A stretch of DNA of 38,471 nucleotides from Verrucomicrobiota bacterium (GTDB lineage Bacteria; Verrucomicrobiota; Verrucomicrobiia; Verrucomicrobiales; V1-33), in contig QQNF01000039.1 in NCBI GenBank assembly GCA_003402705.1, positions 1 through 38,471 of the forward strand, written 5' to 3'. The position numbers were made by a program, and so were the translations under genes. Positions 25,234 through 33,665 of this stretch are shown piece after piece; the stretch's first letter is position 1; each line of letters starts with the position of its first letter. The notes under the pieces were generated by a model, which saw only the letters and a program-made list of their open reading frames with translations, searched no databases and was not told where the DNA came from.

Positions 25234-28200
25234 TCAGGGGTTAGGCCGGAAGGCTGGGTTGCGGAGCCTCCAGAAGCCGCTGCCGGGGGTGCGGTGGGCG
25301 GGGATGGCGTCTGTGACCGAGGCGGAACCGCTGGCGTTCATGGTGACGTTGTCATTGACCTCGGACCATGTGCCTGCGGAGAGGGCAGGGCTGTAGTCGA
25401 GTGCGTAGACGCCGCCGGGGGTGCCGGTGGCGGTGAAGTTGACACCGGAGGAGGTGACGGTGACGATGTTGAGGCTGGCCGGGATGATCGGCAGGGATTC
25501 GAGGGTGACACCGGCGAGGATGGGGTTTTTGTCCGGTGCGAACGTGTCGGCTGCGTCGAGTTCGATGCGGAGGACGGAGTCGTGAGCGGTGAACTCGTAG
25601 CTGACCATGGCTCCCTGGGTGACGACCGGGCCCTGATAGTTGCCAGGGAAGAAGTCATCGGCGACGACCCCGCCTTCGACTTTGACATCGAAGCCGCGGG
25701 CGGTGCCGGTTTCCGGGAAGAGGAGCTGGAGTTTGTAGCGGCGGCCTGGTTCTAGGCCTGCGAGTTGGAGGCGGACGGTGTCTGGGGCGCCGGTCCAGCG
25801 GATGGACTGCATGACGCGTTCGAGGGTGTCGTCGTTGGCGGAGCCGCCGTAGTCCGGGAATTGCCAGTTGGGGATCTGGTTGAGGGCGGAGTAGCCGAGG
25901 CCGGGGATGTTGTCGGCGGTGAAGACGACCGAGCCGGCGGGGCCGGCGGCACCGGTGGTACCGAAGTTGAAGGCGTAGAGGAAAGTGCCTTCGAGGTCGA
26001 GTCCTTCGCCGGCGTCGCCGCCGGTGAAGACGCCGGTGGCGGCTGGGGCTGGGATGCTGGCGGCGGCGCGGGGGTTGGAACCGCCGATGATTTCTGCGGC
26101 GTCTGGGAAGGAGTCGCCGTCGGTGTCAGCGGCGAGCGGGTTGGTGCTGCGCATGGATTCAGCGCCGTCGAGGAGGTCATCGCCGTCGGTATCGGCGAGG
26201 AGCGGGTTGGTGGTGAGGGCGAATTCCGCGCCGTCGGAGAGGCCGTCGTTGTCGGAGTCGGCGACGTTAGGGAGGGTATTCGCGAGGTATTCGGCGGCAT
26301 TGTTGCGGCCGTCGGAGTCGGCGTCTGCGGTGCCGGACTGGGCGAGATTGCCGAAGTACTGGATTTCCCATGCGTCCGGGAGGGAATCGGTATCGGAGTC
26401 TGCTAGGGCGAGGGTTTCGAGGGTGAGGCCGCTGATGATGGCGTTGTGGTCGACGTTGGCAGGGGAGTAGACCCCCTGGCCGTTGAGGACGATGTTGAGG
26501 GTGTCGTCGGTGGCGACGAAGGCGAGGGTGACGACGGCGCCCTGGCTGGAGTTGTTGACGCCCTGCTGAGCGGTGGCTGGGTTGAATTCGTCGACGCGGA
26601 CGAGGCCTTCCACTTCGATGTCGAAGGCTCGGCCGGCGCAGCAGGATTCTGCGAAGAGGAGCTGGAGTTTGTAGGCTTGACCGGGGACGAGGCCGGTGAG
26701 GTCGACGGAGGGTTTGGCTGGGGCTGGGCTCCAGCGCATGGACTGCATGACGAATTCGAGGTTATCGTCGCTTTCCGTGCTGCCGAAGTCCGGGGCGAAC
26801 CAGTTGGGAGCTTCGAAGATGGAGGTGACGGAGATGCCTGGCTGGAAGTCGTCGGAGAAGAAGACCCCGTTGACTGGTCCTGGGGGAGCACCGTTGGAGC
26901 CGATATTGACGGCGTAGAGGAACGAGCCGGTGAGGTCGAGGCCTTCGCCGGGGTCGCCGCCGGAGAAGGTGTCGACCGTGGTGGAGAAGAGCGGGTAGCT
27001 GGCGGCGGCGGACGGGTTGGTGCCGGCGATTACTTCCGAGCCGTCGCTGTAGCCATCGCTGTCGGAGTCTCTGGAGAGAGGGTTGGAGAGGGAGGTGACG
27101 ATCTCGTACTGGTCGCTGAGACCGTCGCCATCGGTGTCGGCCTTTTTGGGGTTGGTGAGGTGGGTGACGAGTTCGGCGCGGTCGGAGAGGCCGTCGGCGT
27201 CGGTGTCGGAGCTGTTCGGGTTGGTGCCGGCGGTGTTTTCCTGGAGGTTGGTGAGGCCGTCGTTGTCTGGGTCGCCGGTGGGGGTTTGGGCGAGGCTGCC
27301 GAAGTTAGCGGTTTCCCAGAGGTCTTCGAGGCCATCGCCGTCGGCGTCGGAGCCGGTGACGGCTTCGAGGGTGACGCCGCAGAGGAGCGGGCTGCGGTCG
27401 GTGTAGAGCGGGTTGGTGACGGTGGAGCCGTCGAGTTTGATGGTGGTGGAGGTGCCGCTGGCGAGGAAGCCGATGACGGCGGCCGCGCCGCGGGTGCCGT
27501 TGTTGCTGGGCTGGAAGGTGTAGGGAGCGAAGTCGTCGAGTTTGAGGACATCGTCGACGTAGATGTCGCAGGCGCGGGCGCAGCAGCGCTCGAGGAAGAG
27601 GAGCTGGAGTTTGTAGGGTTTGCCTGGGGTGAGGCCTGTGAGGGTCACGGTGACGGCTGGGCCGAAGCGGATGGACCAGAGGATGTTTTCGAGAACGTCG
27701 TCGTCCGGAGAGTCGCCGAGATTGGGGAAGGAGTCCCAGCCGGGGATTTGGGCGGGAGCGGCGACGGTGATACCGGGGGCGGAGTCGTCGGTGAAGGTGA
27801 CGCCGCGGATGGCGCCGGGGGCACCGTTGGTGCCGACGTTGAAGGCGTATGGGAAGGTACCGTCGAGGTCGAGGCCTTCGCCGGCGTCGCCACCGACGAG
27901 GGGTCTACCGGAGCTGCTGAGGAGCGGGTAGCTGGCGGGGTTGGCGGGGTTGGTGCCGTTGGCGATTTCGACGCCGTCCGGGTAGTCGTCGTTGTCGGAG
28001 TCGGTTTCGTTGGGGTCGGTGCCGTGGGTGTTGACTTCTGCGCCGTCGGTGAGGCCGTCGAAGTCGGTGTCGGAGAGGCGGATGTTGGTGAGGTGGGTGA
28101 GGACTTCGAGGCCATCGGAGAGGCCATCGCCGTCGGAGTCTGCGACGGTGGGGTCGCCGCCGCTGCTGACGTCTGCGCCGTCCTTGAGGCCGTCGCTGTC

Positions 28201-29034
28201 GGAGTCGGCGTTATTGGGGAGGGTGCGGAGGGTGAGTTCGGCGCTGTTGTCGAGGCCGTCGCTGTCGGGGTCTGTGGACCATGACTGGCTGAGGTTGGTG
28301 AAGTGGAGGGTTTCCCATGCGTCTGGGAGGCCGTCGGCGTCGGAGTCGTCTGGGGAGGCGGTGATTTGTTCGACGGTGATGCCCTGCCAGATGGCGTTGC
28401 GGTCGCCGAGGTCGTTTTCGCCGCCGAGGTTGCCCATGATGACGTCGAGGGAGTCGTCGGTGGCGGTGATTTGCTGGGTGAAGACGACGCTGGTGTTGTT
28501 CCGGTAGGGCGGCAGCGTGGTGCCGGGAGCGGAGAGGCCTAGCGAGGTGAATTCGTCGACGGAGAGGTTGCCTTCGACTTCGATGTCCCAGCGGCGGTTT
28601 TCGGGGGCGTTGCCGGAGACGAGGATCTGGATTTTGTAGGTTTGGCCAGGGGTGACGGTGAAGTGGGCTTCGAGGCGTTCACCGGCGGCGTTGTTGGCCC
28701 AGCGGATGTCCTGATAGATCTGTTCGAGATTGTTTTCGTCGTCGCTGGTGCCGAATTGGGGAGTGGCCTGCCATGGGGTGACCGACTGAGGGGTGACGAA
28801 GGACGCGCCGATGGGCGGGGCGGTATCCGGGACGAAGGTGAGGCCGTTGACGACGAGTTCCGGGTCATTGGTGCTGAAGTTGACGGCGTAGGGGAAGGTA
28901 CCGGAGAGGTCGAGGCCCGCGGGGCCTCTGACGAAGCTGATGGTGCCTGCAGAGACCGCGGTGGCGGCATGTGCGGGGGCCCATGGGACGGCGAGCAAGC
29001 CGAGGGCGCAGAATAACAGTGGTGGTTTTCTCAT
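25234..29034 (-). CDS. Large secreted mosaic protein: four lectin-like modules alternating with TSP3 calcium repeats
   Basis: The 1266-residue protein has a signal peptide (cleavage near AHA/ATAV, residue ~23). Four related ~160-residue modules start near residues 25, 385, 700 and 1010. Modules 2-4 open with GGDxGEGLDLxGxFxYAxN, and all include LExxxxxIRW, YKLQLLF-like (IQILV in module 1) and a GVTLE-type ending. Between them lie 16 thrombospondin type 3 motifs (DxDxDGLxDxxE): 6, 5 and 5, which likely bind calcium. The modules resemble malectin-like or other beta-sandwich glycan-binding folds. Modules 2 and 3 contain paired vicinal cysteines (CCARAC, CCAGRA) lacking in 1 and 4. The C-terminal ~70 residues (YALDYSPALSAGTWSEV and on) are the usual secreted-protein ending. 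It is likely a surface adhesin or glycan-binding protein. ATG 29034 is chosen from the signal peptide. Confidence 0.85.
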   Translation of the reverse strand: MRKPPLLFCALGLLAVPWAPAHAATAVSAGTISFVRGPAGLDLSGTFPYAVNFSTNDPELVVNGLTFVPDTAPPIGASFVTPQSVTPWQATPQFGTSDDENNLEQIYQDIRWANNAAGERLEAHFTVTPGQTYKIQILVSGNAPENRRWDIEVEGNLSVDEFTSLGLSAPGTTLPPYRNNTSVVFTQQITATDDSLDVIMGNLGGENDLGDRNAIWQGITVEQITASPDDSDADGLPDAWETLHFTNLSQSWSTDPDSDGLDNSAELTLRTLPNNADSDSDGLKDGADVSSGGDPTVADSDGDGLSDGLEVLTHLTNIRLSDTDFDGLTDGAEVNTHGTDPNETDSDNDDYPDGVEIANGTNPANPASYPLLSSSGRPLVGGDAGEGLDLDGTFPYAFNVGTNGAPGAIRGVTFTDDSAPGITVAAPAQIPGWDSFPNLGDSPDDDVLENILWSIRFGPAVTVTLTGLTPGKPYKLQLLFLERCCARACDIYVDDVLKLDDFAPYTFQPSNNGTRGAAAVIGFLASGTSTTIKLDGSTVTNPLYTDRSPLLCGVTLEAVTGSDADGDGLEDLWETANFGSLAQTPTGDPDNDGLTNLQENTAGTNPNSSDTDADGLSDRAELVTHLTNPKKADTDGDGLSDQYEIVTSLSNPLSRDSDSDGYSDGSEVIAGTNPSAAASYPLFSTTVDTFSGGDPGEGLDLTGSFLYAVNIGSNGAPPGPVNGVFFSDDFQPGISVTSIFEAPNWFAPDFGSTESDDNLEFVMQSMRWSPAPAKPSVDLTGLVPGQAYKLQLLFAESCCAGRAFDIEVEGLVRVDEFNPATAQQGVNNSSQGAVVTLAFVATDDTLNIVLNGQGVYSPANVDHNAIISGLTLETLALADSDTDSLPDAWEIQYFGNLAQSGTADADSDGRNNAAEYLANTLPNVADSDNDGLSDGAEFALTTNPLLADTDGDDLLDGAESMRSTNPLAADTDGDSFPDAAEIIGGSNPRAAASIPAPAATGVFTGGDAGEGLDLEGTFLYAFNFGTTGAAGPAGSVVFTADNIPGLGYSALNQIPNWQFPDYGGSANDDTLERVMQSIRWTGAPDTVRLQLAGLEPGRRYKLQLLFPETGTARGFDVKVEGGVVADDFFPGNYQGPVVTQGAMVSYEFTAHDSVLRIELDAADTFAPDKNPILAGVTLESLPIIPASLNIVTVTSSGVNFTATGTPGGVYALDYSPALSAGTWSEVNDNVTMNASGSASVTDAIPAHRTPGSGFWRLRNPAFRPNP

Positions 29035-29330
29035 ATCGCAGGGGATGGGGTTAGGGGGGGTGAGTCGCCAGGGGGGCGCGAATCGGGGCGATTGGAACGG
29101 AAGAGGGGATGCCAAGTCAATCCTCGAGGAGCCGTAGCGGCGCTTTTATTGAGGGGTGGTGGTGGGGGATGATGTTGGGGGCGTGCGGCGGGAGCAGAGG
29201 CCGGGGCAATGGAGGAAGTGATTGTGGAGACCGGCTGGGTCTGGTGGATTAGTGGACAGAGCTCTTCGTGTGGCTTCAATTGCGGCATGTGCGGGGACTT
29301 GGGCGGGTGGGGGGCGGATTTGAATTATTG

Positions 29331-29394
29331 GACAGACCTCTTGGGCGGGACACGGCGCGGGGAGCGGGACAAAAAGACAGACCTCTTGGGCGGG
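29331..29394 (+). repeat. Pair of identical 19-base direct repeats GACAGACCTCTTGGGCGGG
   Basis: Two exact copies occur at 29331-29349 and 29376-29394, 45 bases apart. A third, diverged copy is at 29255-29273. The copies are interleaved with AATTGCGGCA repeats. They are outside any convincing gene. Confidence 0.85.
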
Positions 29395-29564
29395 GTGCAA
29401 TTGCGGCAGACGAATTGCGGCACGCCTTGTTTGGTGGCGGGTGGTGCGGCGATTTTGGGGCCGTTCTCTCAGGCGCAATGATTCGCCGAGATGACGAGAT
29501 CGGCCGTGGGCGAGGGGTGGGAGGGGGAGGATTGGGCTTGCCTTTCGGGGGCAGGAATGTCAAT

Positions 29565-29580
29565 CAGATGTGATAATCTG
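29565..29580 (+). promoter_or_regulatory. Extended -10-like element with inverted repeat upstream of the response regulator
   Basis: TGTGATAAT (29569-29577) fits an extended -10 (TGn then GATAAT). It lies inside an inverted repeat CAGAT-N6-ATCTG (29565-29580). No good -35 is seen at the usual distance. A protein binding this palindrome would block the promoter, so autoregulation is possible. Confidence 0.35.
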
Positions 29581-29633
29581 GATCATTTGAGAGATCCGGG
29601 AGAATTTGTTCACCATTTGCTGCCGAAAACGAC

Positions 29634-31001
29634 ATGGCCCGCATAGTCATTATTGACGACGATCCTTCGATACTTGGGTTGATGGTGCAGGTGTGTCGTC
29701 AGATGGGGCATGAGGTGGTGGCGCGAGGGAGCGGGCGGGAAGGGATGGCGGCGGTTGGGGAGGTGAGGCCGGAGTTGCTGCTGGTGGATTTGAAGATTCC
29801 GGATATGAACGGGTTGGAGGTGATTCAGGAGTGCCGGAGGGAGTATCCGGGGACGGCGGTGGTCATGGTGACTGGGTTTGCGAGTGTGGAGACGGCGGTG
29901 GAGGCGATGAAGCTGGGGGCGTTTGATTATCTGACGAAGCCGTTTGAGCTGGATGATTTGAGGCGGACGGTGGAGCGGGCGCTGACGCAGGGTCGGGAGA
30001 CTGGGCGTGCAGTGGTGGCGGAGGCGGCTGGGGTGGTGGCGGCGGCTGTGGGGTTGCCGGTGCCGATTGTTGGTGAGAGTCGGGCGGTGCAGGAGATTTT
30101 GCGGGTGGCGGCGCGGGTGGCGGACAATGAGAGCCCGTTGCTGCTAGAGGGGGAGTTTGGGGTTGGGAAGCAGATGGTGGCGAGGGCGGTGCATCAGATG
30201 AGCCGGAGGGGAGCTGCGCCGTTCAAGGTGCTGCAGTGTTCGGGGTTGCCTGCGGAGTTGCTGGAGCAGGAGTTGTTCGGGAGCGGGGGTGGGCGGAGTA
30301 TCTTCACGCGGGCGGAGGGAGGGATGGTGCTTTTGGAGGAGATCAATGCGCTGCCGTTGCGGCTGCAGGCGCAGTTGGACGGGTGGCTGGAGGAGTTGCA
30401 GAATCGGCGGATGGCGGGGTTGGGGGAGGTGGATTTCCGGCTGGCGGCGACGACGACGGTGCCTTTGGAGCAGCTGGTGCGGGAAGGGAAGTTCCGTGGG
30501 GATTTGTGTTATAGGATTTCGGTGATTCAGATATCGCTGCCGCCGCTGCGGCAGCGGCGGGAGGACATTCCGCTGCTGACGGAGCATTTTCTGGAGGTGC
30601 TGGCGCGGCGCGGGGGGGTGGCGAAGCTTGAGGTGGACAAGTATGCGATGCAGCTGCTGAGCGAGTACGGGTGGCCGGGGAACATTGGGGAGTTGCGGCA
30701 TGCGATTGAGCGGGCGTGTGCGTTTGCGGAGGACGGGAGGATTCGGCCGGTGGATCTGCCGTCGAAGATCAGTCAGAAGGTGGAGGTGAGTGGGGATGAG
30801 AGCGGGCGGATCCGGCAGGTGCTGCCGATTGGGACGAAGCTGACGGAGTTCATCAAGAAGCAGGAGCGGGTGTTCATCCGGGAGACCCTGCGGTATAATG
30901 AGGGGTCGCGGGAGAAGACGGCGTCGATGCTTGGGGTGTCGATTGCGACCTTGTACCGGAAGATGGGGTTGAAGCTGGAGCGTGACAAGCTGCTGGGATG
31001 A
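29634..31001 (+). CDS. NtrC-type response regulator lacking the GAFTGA loop
   Basis: The 455-residue protein has a receiver domain (acidic pocket IDDD near 7-10, phospho-acceptor Asp52 in LLLVDLKIP, then MVTGF and TKPFE), an AAA+ domain and a Fis-type helix-turn-helix (EKTASMLGVSIATLYRKM). Walker A is GEFGVGK (173-179). ELFG (213-216) is followed by only SGGGRSIFTRAE before the GG of Walker B, so the segment that should hold GAFTGA is absent. Walker B is VLLEEI with Glu235 in place of Asp. The arginine region FRGDLCYR and PPLRQRREDI remain. It likely acts as a DNA-binding response regulator, but probably not as a classical sigma-54 activator. No histidine kinase gene is adjacent. Cytoplasmic. 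Confidence 0.9.
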   Translation: MARIVIIDDDPSILGLMVQVCRQMGHEVVARGSGREGMAAVGEVRPELLLVDLKIPDMNGLEVIQECRREYPGTAVVMVTGFASVETAVEAMKLGAFDYLTKPFELDDLRRTVERALTQGRETGRAVVAEAAGVVAAAVGLPVPIVGESRAVQEILRVAARVADNESPLLLEGEFGVGKQMVARAVHQMSRRGAAPFKVLQCSGLPAELLEQELFGSGGGRSIFTRAEGGMVLLEEINALPLRLQAQLDGWLEELQNRRMAGLGEVDFRLAATTTVPLEQLVREGKFRGDLCYRISVIQISLPPLRQRREDIPLLTEHFLEVLARRGGVAKLEVDKYAMQLLSEYGWPGNIGELRHAIERACAFAEDGRIRPVDLPSKISQKVEVSGDESGRIRQVLPIGTKLTEFIKKQERVFIRETLRYNEGSREKTASMLGVSIATLYRKMGLKLERDKLLG

Positions 31002-31102
31002 GGTGGGAGAGGCTGCGGGCGGCTTCAGGGAATCCCCGACGGTGTATTTACATCATAAACTCGTTGTCTTTTGCGGAGCGGTTTGGTATCTGCGGGGCAT
31101 CT

Positions 31103-31136
31103 CCGGGAAAAAAGTTCACCCTTCCCGGGCAACTTT
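31103..31136 (+). promoter_or_regulatory. Possible pseudoknot or alternating hairpins in the pilin gene leader
   Basis: CCGGGAA (31103-31109) pairs with TTCCCGG (31122-31128), and AAAGTT (31111-31116) pairs with AACTTT (31131-31136). The order of the four arms is that of an H-type pseudoknot. If both cannot form together they are mutually exclusive hairpins. The structure ends 9 bases before the ATG, and no clear Shine-Dalgarno is seen there. Loop geometry is tight, so this is a hypothesis. Confidence 0.4.
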
Positions 31137-31145
31137 CCATTTATC

Positions 31146-31754
31146 ATGAAACGCACCCCCTTCTCCGGCCGCCGGAACCGCGCGGCGTTCACGCTCATTG
31201 AGCTGCTTGTCGTCGTGGCGATCATTGCGCTCCTTGTGGCGGGATCGTTCAGTGCCTATGGATTTGTGATGGAGAAGGCGCGCAACAAGGGCACGCTGAC
31301 GACGGAGATGGCGCTGGTGAATGCGGTTGAGAACTTCTATGGGGACTACAGTCGGTTTCCGGCTCCGACGTCCGGGTCGGGGAACAACAAGGATGCGGAC
31401 ACGGACACGTCTGGTGCGGAAGGGATTGTGACGGCGCTGCTTGGGAAGGATCCGACACAGAATTCGAAGAACCGGGATTACATTGGGGACATGAAGCCTG
31501 CGAAGATGCAGAACGGGCGGAATGTGGATGGGTTGGTGAACGAGCAGAACAATTATTCGATCATGGATGCGTGGGGCAGCCCGTTCAAGATCCGGATCGA
31601 CAGCAACTACGACAACGAGGTGGACAATCCGAATACGGAGGACCGCGGGGTGGGTCGTTCGAAGCTGCGGAAGCGGGTGCTGATCTGGTCGGCTGGGAAG
31701 GATCGGGATGCGTCGACGTGGAAGGACAATGTGGGGTCGTGGGACAACAACTGA
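31146..31754 (+). CDS. Type IV pilin-like / type II secretion pseudopilin
   Basis: The 202-residue protein has a short basic leader (MKRTPFSGRRNRAA) and the prepilin core FTLIELLVVVAIIALL with the Glu5 of mature pilins. Cleavage would fall before Phe15. The preceding residue is Ala rather than the usual Gly, which some prepilin peptidases accept. A helix follows, then a GspG-like soluble domain with ENFYGDYSRFPAP and DAWGSPFKIRID. The ending with LIWSAGKDRD and GSWDNN is typical of major-pseudopilin-like proteins of this lineage. It may belong to pili or a type II secretion system, but no other pilus gene is near. The leader is AT-richer than the surroundings and structured, and a strong terminator follows, so it is a single-gene transcript. 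Confidence 0.9.
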   Translation: MKRTPFSGRRNRAAFTLIELLVVVAIIALLVAGSFSAYGFVMEKARNKGTLTTEMALVNAVENFYGDYSRFPAPTSGSGNNKDADTDTSGAEGIVTALLGKDPTQNSKNRDYIGDMKPAKMQNGRNVDGLVNEQNNYSIMDAWGSPFKIRIDSNYDNEVDNPNTEDRGVGRSKLRKRVLIWSAGKDRDASTWKDNVGSWDNN

Positions 31755-31782
31755 TTGGGAACGGTTGGGAGTAAGATTCAGG

Positions 31783-31818
31783 GAAATGCAGCGGGAAACC
31801 GCTGCATTTCTTTTTTTT
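31783..31818 (+). terminator. Strong intrinsic terminator after the pilin gene
   Basis: A perfect 12-bp stem GAAATGCAGCGG/CCGCTGCATTTC with a GAAA tetraloop (31783-31810) is followed by eight T residues (31811-31818). It starts 28 bases past the stop codon. This is the clearest terminator in the window and points to high expression of the pilin gene. Confidence 0.95.
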
Positions 31819-31878
31819 CGGGCGTAGGTGTGGGGTTGAGCGGGTGTTTTCCCGTGGAACCCGCCGCGAATTTTCCAG

Positions 31879-32946
31879 ATGCCCGCTTATCTCAATGCTG
31901 TTGCCACGGCGGTCCCTGTTCACGAGCAGCACGGGAGTTTTGTGGAGTCGCTGCCGTATTGGATTGAGGGGGCTGAACTGGCGGGGAAGGTGAGGCAGAT
32001 TGCGGTGCAGGCGCAGATTGAGCGGCGGTATTCAGTGCTGGAGCGTGCGTTGGGGGAGGCTGGGTCTGGGGCGTTTTACGAGTATGGGGGGTTTCCGACG
32101 ACGCAGGCGAGGATGGAGGTGTACCGGAGGGAGGCTCCGGTGCTGGCGGGTGCGGCGGTGAGTGGGTTGGGGTTGGGGAGGGAGGAACTGGCGGGGGTGA
32201 CGCATCTGATTGTGACGACGTGCACAGGGTTTTATGCGCCGGGGATTGATATTGATCTGGTGAAGATGTTCGGGTTGTCGGCGCGGGTGAAGCGGACGGT
32301 GATTGGTTTCATGGGGTGTCATGCAGCGATGACGGCGATGCGGCAGGCGCGGGAGACGGTGCTGGCGGATGCTGGGGCGCGGGTGCTGGTGGTGAGTGTG
32401 GAGTTGTGCACCTTGCATTTGCAGCGGACGACGGCGGTGGACCGGCTGGTGTCGTATTGTTTGTTTGCGGATGGTGCGGCGGCGTCGCTGGTGACGGCGG
32501 AGGCGAGGGGGATGCGGCTGGACGAGGCGTGGTCGGCGTTGAGTCTGGCGGATGCGGATCGGATGGCGTGGGTGGTGGAGGACCAGGGCTTTGCGATGAC
32601 GCTGGATCCGCGGGTGCCGATGAAGATCCGGCAGGCGGTGGGGCGGCATCCGGAGATGACCGGGGGGTGTGCGGCGGCTGGGCCGGACGATGTGTGGGCG
32701 GTGCATCCGGGAGGGAAGGTGATCCTTGATGCGATCGGGGAGGCGTACGGGCTGCGGGAGGAGCAACTGGCGGTGTCGCGCGGGGTGTTGCGGGATTTTG
32801 GGAACATGTCGTCGGCGACGGTGATGTTTGTGCTGGAGAGGATGATGGCGGCGCGGCGTGGAGGGAGTGAGGTGCGGGGGCATGCGCTGGCGTTCGGGCC
32901 TGGGTTGACGGTGGAGGGGGTGGATTTCACGATGCTGGGGCCGTGA
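31879..32946 (+). CDS. Type III polyketide synthase (chalcone synthase-like)
   Basis: The 355-residue thiolase-fold enzyme has the catalytic triad of type III PKSs: Cys147 in GFMGCHAAM, His276 in AVHPGGKVIL and Asn309 in FGNMSSATVM. The latter two contexts are diagnostic for the family. Such enzymes extend an acyl-CoA with malonyl-CoA and cyclise it, giving alkylresorcinols, alkylpyrones or related phenolics. No tailoring enzyme (methyltransferase, hydroxylase) lies beside it, so the product cannot be named. Residues 59-70 show a GSGAFYEYGGFP-like loop. The start is ATG 31879. It is separated from the pilin by the terminator and is followed by upp after 54 bases. Cytoplasmic. Confidence 0.9.
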   Translation: MPAYLNAVATAVPVHEQHGSFVESLPYWIEGAELAGKVRQIAVQAQIERRYSVLERALGEAGSGAFYEYGGFPTTQARMEVYRREAPVLAGAAVSGLGLGREELAGVTHLIVTTCTGFYAPGIDIDLVKMFGLSARVKRTVIGFMGCHAAMTAMRQARETVLADAGARVLVVSVELCTLHLQRTTAVDRLVSYCLFADGAAASLVTAEARGMRLDEAWSALSLADADRMAWVVEDQGFAMTLDPRVPMKIRQAVGRHPEMTGGCAAAGPDDVWAVHPGGKVILDAIGEAYGLREEQLAVSRGVLRDFGNMSSATVMFVLERMMAARRGGSEVRGHALAFGPGLTVEGVDFTMLGP

Positions 32947-33000
32947 TGGCGTGGGGAAGTCCGGATTGCGGAGGGGCGGGGGAGGCGGCAGAGGGTTTGG

Positions 33001-33624
33001 ATGAGTTTTCAAGTTGTGGAGCATTCACTGGTGCGGGACCGGCTGGCGCGGTTGCGGCATTGCGGGACTGAGCCGGAAGCGTTTCGGAGGGCGGTGCATC
33101 AGCTGGCGCAGCTGGTGGCGGCGGAGGCGATGAGGGATCTGGAGGTGCGGGTGGAGGAGAGGAGGACGCCGCTGGCGGCGACGCGGGTGGAGGTGCTGGC
33201 GAGGCCGGTGGTGCTGGTGCCGATTCTGAGGGCTGGGCTGGGGATGCTGCAGGGGGTGCTGGAGCTGGTGCCGGAGGCGCAGGTGGGGCATATCGGGTTG
33301 TACCGGAATGAGGAGACGCACCGTCCGGAGAGTTACTATGCGAAGCTGCCGGGTGGGCTGGGAGATGGGGAGGTATTTTTGTTAGATCCGATGCTGGCGA
33401 CGGGGAACAGTGCGGTGGCGGCGGCGGATCAGTTGAAGGCGGCGGGGGCGCGGAGGATCCGGTTTCTGTCGGTGATTGCGGCACCGGAGGGCGTGCGGTG
33501 TTTTGCGGCGAAGCATCCTGACGTGGCGGTGTACACGGCGGCGCTGGATGAGGGATTGACTTCGGCGGCATATATCACGCCGGGATTGGGGGATGCGGGG
33601 GACCGGTATTTCGGGACATTGTGA
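33001..33624 (+). CDS. upp: Uracil phosphoribosyltransferase
   Basis: The 207-residue salvage enzyme makes UMP from uracil and PRPP. Markers are the VVLVPILRAGLGM segment (residues 70-82), the PRPP-binding loop LLDPMLATGNSA (127-138), and the uracil-binding end DEGLTSAAYITPGLGDAGDRYFGT. Length is the usual ~208. It starts with ATG 33001, 54 bases after the polyketide synthase gene, in the same direction. Confidence 0.96.
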   Translation: MSFQVVEHSLVRDRLARLRHCGTEPEAFRRAVHQLAQLVAAEAMRDLEVRVEERRTPLAATRVEVLARPVVLVPILRAGLGMLQGVLELVPEAQVGHIGLYRNEETHRPESYYAKLPGGLGDGEVFLLDPMLATGNSAVAAADQLKAAGARRIRFLSVIAAPEGVRCFAAKHPDVAVYTAALDEGLTSAAYITPGLGDAGDRYFGTL

Positions 33625-33665
33625 GGCGGGGAAGATGGGCGCGATTCCGTATTCAAACCAACACA

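Larger units (their letters stand above)
29035..29633. other. 599-base intergenic region with short dispersed repeats
   Basis: This region separates two divergent genes. Possible readings in it are low-complexity and do not look coding. It holds three copies of a ~19-base motif (29255-29273 degenerate, 29331-29349 and 29376-29394 identical) and three copies of AATTGCGGCA (29278-29287, 29399-29408, 29413-29422). Upstream of the mosaic-protein gene a TTGACT (29120-29115, minus) lacks a good -10. Near the regulator gene an extended -10-like TGTGATAAT and an inverted CAGAT/ATCTG are found. Confidence 0.6.

Noticed and set aside
29146..29573. Several open frames in both directions in the intergenic region
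   Set aside because: They are made of the short repeats and low-complexity residues, with no consistent start or domain.
31064..31092. TTGTCT-N17-TATCTG as the pilin promoter
   Set aside because: Matches to consensus are weak (4 and 3 of 6). The AT-richer leader probably contains the promoter, but I cannot place it.
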